In this document: positions 59,588 through 64,000 of the stretch, piece by piece
Layout: each line of letters begins with the position of its first letter
Numbering within the stretch: position 1 is the first letter of the stretch
NCBI GenBank assembly: GCA_934573855.1
Contig: CAKTMF010000009.1
Coordinates: 47,381 to 111,380, forward strand
Source of the DNA: an uncultured Oscillospiraceae bacterium
GTDB lineage: Bacteria > Bacillota > Clostridia > Oscillospirales > Oscillospiraceae
DNA: 64,000 nt
Direction of reading: 5' to 3'
The notes under the pieces: model-generated
What the model was told of the DNA's origin: nothing
Databases searched by the model: none
The model's input: the letters and a program-made list of their open reading frames with translations, nothing else
Made by a program: the position numbers and the translations under genes

Positions 59588-61972
59588 TCAAACGGACTTG
59601 GTGAGCTTCGTGGCCTCCTTGTAGGGCTTGAAGAGCATGTAGAGCATGAACGCAAGGACAGCGACCGCGACGATCGTGCCGAGTACATTGATGCTGCCGG
59701 TGAAGGCCATACCGAACTGGTTGATCATGAGAGCCACAGCGTAAGCAAAGCCGCACTGATAGCAGATGGCGAACCAAGTCCACTTCCGGGAGTTCATCTC
59801 ACGCTTGATAGCGCCGATGGCCGCGAAGCAGGGAGCGCAGAGAAGGTTGAATACGAGGAAGGAGTAGCCGGAGATCCGGGTGAAGTTAGCAGCGATCTCG
59901 GGCCAGCCGTCCGGATAGAGGATACCCATGGTGCCGACGATGTTTTCCTTTGCGACAAGGCCGGTGATTGAAGCAACGGCAGCCTGCCAGTCGCCCCAGC
60001 CGAGGGGCTTGAAGATCCATGCGATGGCTCCGCCGACGGCGGCGAGCAGGGACTTATCCATCTCATCCTCGGCGAGCATGCGGAAGCCGTCCTCAGCAAA
60101 GCCGAAGTAAGTGGTGAACCAGACAAAGATGGTGGACAGAAGGATGATGGTGCCGGCCTTCTTGATGAAGCTCCAGCCACGCTCCCACATGCTGCGCAGG
60201 ACGTTGCCGAGAGTGGGCATATGGTATGCGGGAAGCTCCATGACGAACGGTGCGGGGTCGCCGGAGAACATCTTGGTCTTCTTGAGCATGATACCGGAGA
60301 CGATGATCGCGGCCATGCCGACGAAGTATGCGGAGGTCGCAACCCATGCGCTGCCGCCGAAGATGGCGCCGGCGATCATGGAGATGAAGGGGACCTTTGC
60401 GCCGCAGGGGATGAAGGTGGTGGTCATGATGGTCATACGGCGGTCACGCTCGTTCTCGATGGTTCTGGAGGCCATGACGCCGGGGATACCGCAGCCGGTA
60501 CCGATGAGCATGGGGATGAAGGACTTGCCGGAGAGACCGAACTTTCTGAATATACGGTCAAGAACGAAGGCGATACGGGCCATGTAGCCGCAGGCCTCGA
60601 GGAACGCGAGCATGAGGAACAGAACGAGCATCTGGGGGACGAAGCCGAGGACCGCGCCGACACCGGCTACGATACCGTCAAGGATAAGACCCTTGAGCCA
60701 ATCGGTGCAGTTGAGTGCGTCAAGACCGCTCTCGATGAGTACGGGGATACCGGGGACCCATACGCCGTAGCTCGCGGGATCAGGCTCTTCGCCGTACTTC
60801 TCAAGGACCTTGACTGCCTCCTCGTAATCCTCGAGGGAAGCGGTCTCCTCGGAGATCTCGAGAGTCTCTTCGTCTTGAACGTCGTAAACGAAGTCGCCTT
60901 CGGGAGCGGCGCCGTTTTCTTCGACGTATGCGTCGTAGCCGTCAACGATCAGAGCGGCGCTGCCGTATTCGTCGGCAGCTTCGGAATACTCGGCGGAGCC
61001 GATACCGAAGAGGTGGAAGCCGTCGCCGAAGATGTTGTCATTGGTGAAGTCGGTAGCCGCGGCGCCGACGCCGACCATAGCCACCCAGTAAACGATGAAC
61101 ATGATAACGGCGAAGATCGGCAGACCGAGGATACGGTTGGTCACGATACGGTCGATCTTGTCGGAGGTGGTGAGCTCGCCGGCTGCACGCTTCTTGTAGC
61201 AGCCCTTGATAATGCTTCCTATATAAATGTATCTTTCGTTGGTGATGATGGACTCGGAGTCGTCGTCCATTTCCTCTTCAACGGCCTTGATGTCCTTTTC
61301 GATGTGTTCAAGGACGTCCTTGTCGAGGTTGAGCTGTTCGAGGACCTTGTCGTCGCGCTCAAAGAGCTTTATCGCGTACCAGCGCTGTCTCTCCTCGGGG
61401 AGATTGTGAACGACGGCCTCTTCGATGTGGGCGATGGCATGCTCGACAGGACCGGAGAAGGTGTGCATGGGAACGGTCTTGCCGTTCTTTGCAGCGTCGA
61501 TGGCCAACTCCGCGGCCTCCATGATGCCGGTCCCCTTAAGAGCGGAGATCTCGATGACCTTGCAGCCAAGCTCACGGGACAGCTCCTCGATGTTTATCTT
61601 GTCGCCGTTCTTGCGGACGATGTCGATCATGTTGACGGCCGCGACAACGGGAATGCCAAGCTCGGTGAGCTGAGTGGTCAGGTACAGGTTTCTCTCAAGG
61701 TTAGTGCCGTCGATTATGTTGAGTATCGCGTCGGGACGCTCGCCGATCAGGTAATTTCTCGCAACGACTTCTTCCAGCGTGTAGGGGGACAGAGAATAGA
61801 TACCGGGAAGGTCGGTGATGATGACGTCATCGTGCTTTTTGAGCTTGCCTTCCTTCTTCTCGACCGTGACGCCGGGCCAGTTGCCGACGAACTGGTTGGA
61901 ACCGGTCAGTGCGTTGAACAGCGTTGTTTTACCGCAGTTCGGGTTGCCCGCAAGGGCTATACGAATATTCAT
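59588..61972 (-). CDS. feoB: Ferrous iron transporter FeoB
   Basis: A G-protein-coupled Fe(II) importer. The 794-residue chain begins with the G domain (G1 GNPNCGKTT, residues 8-16; G3 DLPGIYSLSPY; G4-like NMID), then a GDI-like helical region and the membrane domain with the gate motifs GFVPQMLVLFLMLAFLE and IGTGCGIPGVMASR, and IPCGAKVPFI. Between the first membrane helix and the next (about residues 312-420) there is a long acidic insert, rich in Glu/Asp/Tyr, that most FeoB lack. ATG at 61972 is chosen; an ATG five codons earlier would put GDP-loop spacing off. An operator-like dyad lies just upstream (61995-62010). Confidence 0.96.
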   Translation of the reverse strand: MNIRIALAGNPNCGKTTLFNALTGSNQFVGNWPGVTVEKKEGKLKKHDDVIITDLPGIYSLSPYTLEEVVARNYLIGERPDAILNIIDGTNLERNLYLTTQLTELGIPVVAAVNMIDIVRKNGDKINIEELSRELGCKVIEISALKGTGIMEAAELAIDAAKNGKTVPMHTFSGPVEHAIAHIEEAVVHNLPEERQRWYAIKLFERDDKVLEQLNLDKDVLEHIEKDIKAVEEEMDDDSESIITNERYIYIGSIIKGCYKKRAAGELTTSDKIDRIVTNRILGLPIFAVIMFIVYWVAMVGVGAAATDFTNDNIFGDGFHLFGIGSAEYSEAADEYGSAALIVDGYDAYVEENGAAPEGDFVYDVQDEETLEISEETASLEDYEEAVKVLEKYGEEPDPASYGVWVPGIPVLIESGLDALNCTDWLKGLILDGIVAGVGAVLGFVPQMLVLFLMLAFLEACGYMARIAFVLDRIFRKFGLSGKSFIPMLIGTGCGIPGVMASRTIENERDRRMTIMTTTFIPCGAKVPFISMIAGAIFGGSAWVATSAYFVGMAAIIVSGIMLKKTKMFSGDPAPFVMELPAYHMPTLGNVLRSMWERGWSFIKKAGTIILLSTIFVWFTTYFGFAEDGFRMLAEDEMDKSLLAAVGGAIAWIFKPLGWGDWQAAVASITGLVAKENIVGTMGILYPDGWPEIAANFTRISGYSFLVFNLLCAPCFAAIGAIKREMNSRKWTWFAICYQCGFAYAVALMINQFGMAFTGSINVLGTIVAVAVLAFMLYMLFKPYKEATKLTKSV

Positions 61973-61994
61973 ATATGTATTCCTCACTTTCCCA

Positions 61995-62010
61995 GTTAAC
62001 TTGCGCTAAC
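61995..62010 (-). promoter_or_regulatory. DtxR-type operator between feoA and feoB
   Basis: GTTAACTTGCGCTAAC, one of four copies of the 16-bp dyad GTTAMC-N4-GYTAAC in this locus, 23 bp before the feoB start. Confidence 0.65.
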
Positions 62011-62020
62011 TGCTCCTCTT

Positions 62021-62043
62021 AAAAAATGTGGGTCTCCACCCAC
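62021..62043 (-). terminator. Intercistronic terminator between feoA and feoB
   Basis: Minus-strand stem GTGGGT / ACCCAC with a GGAG loop and ATTTTTTAAG. It may lower feoB expression relative to feoA, or mark a separate feoB transcript. Confidence 0.65.
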
Positions 62044-62052
62044 TCGATAGCT

Positions 62053-62274
62053 TTATTCGACCTCGACCATGCCGGCGTCGGCCTTACGCAGTGAAAGCTC
62101 GTAGCCTCTCACGGTCACTTCAACGGGATCGCCAAGGGGCGCGACCTTGCGTATGTAAACATCAACGCCCTTCGTGATGCCCATATCCATAATGCGGCGC
62201 TTTACCGCGCCCTCTCCGTGCAGCTTAACGACCTTGACCGTTTCGCCGATCTTTGCTTCTTTCAAAGTCTTCAT
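62053..62274 (-). CDS. feoA: FeoA domain protein (second copy)
   Basis: A 73-residue SH3-like protein that assists FeoB. Typical features are LKEAKIGETVKVVKLHGEGAVKRRIMDMGITKG and VAPLGDPVEVTVRGYELSLRKADA, with the conserved RRIMDMG and GYELSLR motifs of canonical FeoA. It lies between another FeoA and FeoB on the same strand. AGGAG precedes the ATG. Confidence 0.93.
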   Translation of the reverse strand: MKTLKEAKIGETVKVVKLHGEGAVKRRIMDMGITKGVDVYIRKVAPLGDPVEVTVRGYELSLRKADAGMVEVE

Positions 62275-62315
62275 TTCGTTGCTCCTCCCAAATATTTATT
62301 AATGGCAGCGGGGGG

Positions 62316-62528
62316 TCATATCATGATCTTCTGCGCCATTTCTTTACTGATCGCAATGCGGGATTCCTTAACGTTCACGATAACGTTTCCGCCGATGGTA
62401 CAGATCACCTTGACATTACCGCCGACAACAAAGCCGAGGTTCTCAAGATGCGCCCTGACTTCCGGGCTACCGCCGATCTTTCTGATGATGTTTTCCTCAT
62501 CTACTCCTGCTAACGTAAGCGGCATCAT
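62316..62528 (-). CDS. feoA: FeoA domain protein (first copy)
   Basis: A 70-residue FeoA-family protein, more divergent than its neighbour: MPLTLAGVDEENIIRKIGGSPEVRAHLENLGFVVGGNVKVI, then GGNVIVNVKESRIAISKEMAQKI. The conserved tail SRIAIS aligns with GYELSLR-type ends. It is the first gene of the feo operon, placed directly after a promoter bearing two operator dyads. Two unequal FeoA copies are common in Clostridia. Confidence 0.9.
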   Translation of the reverse strand: MMPLTLAGVDEENIIRKIGGSPEVRAHLENLGFVVGGNVKVICTIGGNVIVNVKESRIAISKEMAQKIMI

Positions 62529-62544
62529 TTTATCACATCTCCCA

Positions 62545-62560
62545 GTTACCTTTTGTTAAC
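62545..62560 (-). promoter_or_regulatory. DtxR-type operator at the feo transcription start
   Basis: GTTACCTTTTGTTAAC overlaps the predicted +1 region of the feo promoter, 17 bp before the first feoA. Confidence 0.7.
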
Positions 62561-62563
62561 TGC

Positions 62564-62592
62564 ATTATAGTTACCTAAGGCTAACATGTCAA
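62564..62592 (-). promoter_or_regulatory. Promoter of the feo operon
   Basis: On the minus strand TTGACA (62587-62592), a 17-base spacer and TATAAT (62564-62569), a perfect consensus. The spacer is the second operator dyad itself. Confidence 0.88.
62570..62585 (-). promoter_or_regulatory. DtxR-type operator inside the feo promoter spacer
   Basis: GTTACCTAAGGCTAAC fills the space between the -35 and -10 boxes, so a bound protein would exclude RNA polymerase. Confidence 0.75.
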
Positions 62593-62625
62593 GAGTTTTT
62601 TGAAAAAAACAAAAATTTTTTGTCG

Positions 62626-62641
62626 GTTAACATAGATTAAC
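62626..62641 (+). promoter_or_regulatory. DtxR-type operator abutting the regulator promoter
   Basis: GTTAACATAGATTAAC, directly against the -35 box (62642). It departs from the other three by an A at the G position of the right half. Confidence 0.6.
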
Positions 62642-62670
62642 TTGCTTTCACAAAAATGGCATGCTATTAT
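62642..62670 (+). promoter_or_regulatory. Promoter of the DtxR-type regulator gene
   Basis: TTGCTT, a 17-base spacer and TATTAT, 22 bp before the ATG; a moderate match. Confidence 0.6.
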
Positions 62671-62692
62671 ACGGTAAAGGAGTGAATCACAC

Positions 62693-63076
62693 ATGGCATT
62701 AAACGAATCAGGGGAGATGTATCTCGAGTCGATATTGGTCCTTTCAAAGAAAAACAACATGGTCAGATCGGTCGATGTGGCCGAATATATGCAGCTTTCA
62801 AAGCCTGCCGTCAGCCGCGCCATCGGGAAGCTGAAGGCGGAGCGCTACATTCTTGTGGACGCCGACGGGCATATCGCCCTCACCGAGTCCGGGCGGGAGA
62901 TCGCCTCGGGTATATATGAAAGACATATTTTCCTGACGCGCTTTCTGATAAAGCTCGGTGTTGACGAGGAGACTGCGAAGGCCGACGCCTGCAAGATGGA
63001 GCATGACATCAGCGACAAGACCTTTGAGGCGATGAAGCTTCACGCCGGCTACCGCAGCGACGGCGAGCAGCCGTGA
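62693..63076 (+). CDS. DtxR/MntR-family iron-type repressor
   Basis: A 127-residue metal-dependent regulator: N-terminal winged helix (VRSVDVAEYMQLSKPAVSRAIGKL, recognition helix about residues 36-48) and a dimerisation/metal-binding half (RHIFLTRFLIKLGVDEETAKA). There is no SH3 domain. By alignment with MntR and DtxR, the ligand positions are Met9, His78, Cys100, Glu103, His104; Met and Cys at the first two variable sites are the DtxR (iron) type, whereas MntR has Asp and Glu. Divergent from feo, with operator dyads on both promoters. GGAG before the ATG. Confidence 0.9.
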   Translation: MALNESGEMYLESILVLSKKNNMVRSVDVAEYMQLSKPAVSRAIGKLKAERYILVDADGHIALTESGREIASGIYERHIFLTRFLIKLGVDEETAKADACKMEHDISDKTFEAMKLHAGYRSDGEQP

Positions 63077-63148
63077 GCATTATAATACTGCTTGTCCGGG
63101 TCGGATTTCCGGCAGTGAGCCTGACGGAAAATCAAAGACGGCGCATAG

Positions 63149-63421
63149 AAATACTACGATGCGCACGAGAGCGACATCATCATCCACAAGGTTGCGAAGA
63201 GAGCGTTTGACGATTTGGCGCTGAAAAAACTGCCTACGGTCAAGAGCCTGCAAGCGGAGTATTCTGATCTGCTTGTGCAGAAGAAGCTCGATTATGCAGA
63301 GCTTTCCAAGGCGCGTGACGAGGCAAAGCAGCTCCAGATTTATAAGGCCAACGCCGAGATGCTCCTGCGCACGGATGCCGACGACCAGCGGCAGACAAGA
63401 GAGCATCAACAGGAAAAATAG
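63149..63421 (+). pseudogene. C-terminal fragment of a MobA/MobL-type relaxase
   Basis: The frame reads KYYDAHESDIIIHKVAKRAF, then LALKKLPTVKSLQAEYSDLL, VQKKLDYAELSKARDEAKQL and a charged tail to the stop at 63421. This is the C-terminal signature of relaxases from clostridial conjugative/mobilisable elements. A TAG just upstream closes the frame, and no relaxase catalytic domain, oriT or transfer genes are in the window to the left, so it is a remnant. It marks the edge of an excised or degraded element. Confidence 0.75.
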
Positions 63422-63739
63422 CACTGCAACGCAGGGCGCAGCCAAACGGGAACCGTTCGATCAATCAGGGGGTTGGGGAGAGTTTCCCCAACAAGCAGCA
63501 GGGAGATTTCCGGTGACGGAAATCTCCCTGTTCGTCAAGTTTGTATAAACGCAGGCATTGCTTGCCAAGTGTAACGTCCCAGACGCGGCTTCTTCTTTAC
63601 TAAATAAACGCCTGTGGCTGTACAAGCAGAAAATCAAAGAGACTGCGTGATATATGAAACAGAGCCGAAAAACACATTAAATCAGGATTTGACGGACGTT
63701 TCTCATGAGACAACAGTGGGAGACACGCAGCAAATCTCA
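63422..63739. other. Gap after the relaxase fragment, hairpins only
   Basis: No convincing gene. Two strong stems are present: GTTGGGGA/TCCCCAAC (63472-63492) and a perfect 14-bp CAGGGAGATTTCCG/CGGAAATCTCCCTG with a GTGA loop (63499-63530), which may be the terminator of the lost element. An 80-codon open frame at 63614 has no ribosome site. Confidence 0.6.
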
Positions 63740-64000
63740 TCACTCTCCCGCCAGATCGACGATCAACTTGACGTCGCTGACTGCCAGGGCAAGCTGAAGC
63801 TTGTTTTCAAACCCTGTTTTTTGCAGCATGTTTGCCACATGGAATTTGACCGTTGACATCTCGCAGCCCATCTCTGCCGCGATGCGCGTGTAAGACAAGC
63901 CCCGCAGCAGATGCCGCAGAACCTTCAATTCCGTCTTTGTAAATTCCGTGCTTTTTGCCATGCCGATCTCAACCGTCGGAGGCGCGTCCGGGAAGATATG
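63740..64000 (-). CDS. LuxR-type HTH regulator (N-terminal part beyond window)
   Basis: The C-terminal DNA-binding domain of a LuxR/NarL-family regulator: FTKTELKVLRHLLRGLSYTRIAAEMGCEMSTVKFHVANMLQKTGFENKLQLALAV, with the GerE-type helix-turn-helix (SYTRIAAEM...STVKFHVANML). The frame continues uninterrupted to base 64000, so the start and any receiver or sensor domain are outside the window. An internal ATG at 63961 would give a 73-residue domain alone. It sits beside relaxase debris, so it may belong to a mobile element. Confidence 0.75.
   Translation of the reverse strand, partial: HIFPDAPPTVEIGMAKSTEFTKTELKVLRHLLRGLSYTRIAAEMGCEMSTVKFHVANMLQKTGFENKLQLALAVSDVKLIVDLAGE

Noticed and set aside
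60221..61999. 592-codon plus-strand frame opposite feoB
   Set aside because: Antisense shadow of feoB, with no recognisable domain or start signal.
63614..63739. 80-codon open frame before the LuxR-type gene
   Set aside because: No ribosome site, biased composition, and it overlaps the minus-strand HTH gene.

Overview
The window is about 64 kb of GC-rich chromosomal DNA from a low-GC-lineage (Firmicutes) bacterium, most likely a gut Clostridia of the Oscillospiraceae type. This is inferred from gene order and families: rnc / radical SAM / smc / ftsY, infC-rpmI-rplT behind an attenuator leader, an FMN riboswitch in front of a RibU-type ECF component, a SpoVB-like exporter, a class B sortase, trmFO, and clostridial feo genes with a Cys-rich FeoB partner. 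Nearly all of it is housekeeping chromosome; only the last ~900 bp looks like debris of a mobile element.

Layout. 1-3.9 kb: a zinc-finger Clp unfoldase (5' end cut by the window), a macrodomain hydrolase, a rhomboid protease and a DUF523 protein. 3.9-9.7 kb: a repeat-rich spacer, a secreted protein, a two-OB-fold SSB-like protein, deoC, the infC operon (infC appears to start at ATC), a DUF3810 membrane protein, and tRNA-Gln with duplicated 3' fragments. 9.8-15.9 kb: a hydroxyacid dehydrogenase, two GNAT acetyltransferases (one frameshifted at a T7 run), an MFS transporter, a lipid kinase, a YhhN protein and thymidylate kinase. 16-20.7 kb: sbcDC. 20.7-29.4 kb: CapA, a glycogen block (glgB, glgA and a GH13 enzyme with an unrecognised N-terminal domain) and a mosaic GtrII-like membrane protein. 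29.5-37.4 kb: transporters, the riboswitch/ribU unit, a flippase, a deacetylase lipoprotein and a kinase. 37.5-55.2 kb: a dense informational cluster (trmH-like, dprA, topA, trmFO, plsX, rnc, radical SAM, smc, ftsY, rdgB, yhbY, nadD-yqeK fusion, rsfS, leuS, rpsU). 55.3-59.1 kb: a 913-residue repeat surface protein ending in an NPKTG sorting signal, next to a class B sortase. 59.3-63.1 kb: an iron-uptake block (Cys-rich FeoB partner, feoB, two feoA) with a divergent DtxR-type regulator. 63.1-64 kb: a relaxase fragment, strong hairpins and a cut-off LuxR-type regulator.

How the genes work together. The feo block reads as a self-contained iron circuit. Four copies of a 16-bp dyad, GTTAMC-N4-GYTAAC (one copy with A at the G position), lie at the feo promoter, between feoA and feoB, and at the -35 of the regulator. 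The regulator carries a DtxR-like iron-type ligand set (Met9, His78, Cys100, Glu103, His104). The surface protein and sortase form an enzyme/substrate pair.

The most unexpected signal is a dispersed word, RTTATGTWAACY. Its core TTATGTWAAC occurs 14 times in the first 51 kb, on both strands and both inside and between genes, where well under one copy is expected. Within genes it lies in different reading frames, so the constraint looks DNA-level rather than protein-level. I know of no described function for it.
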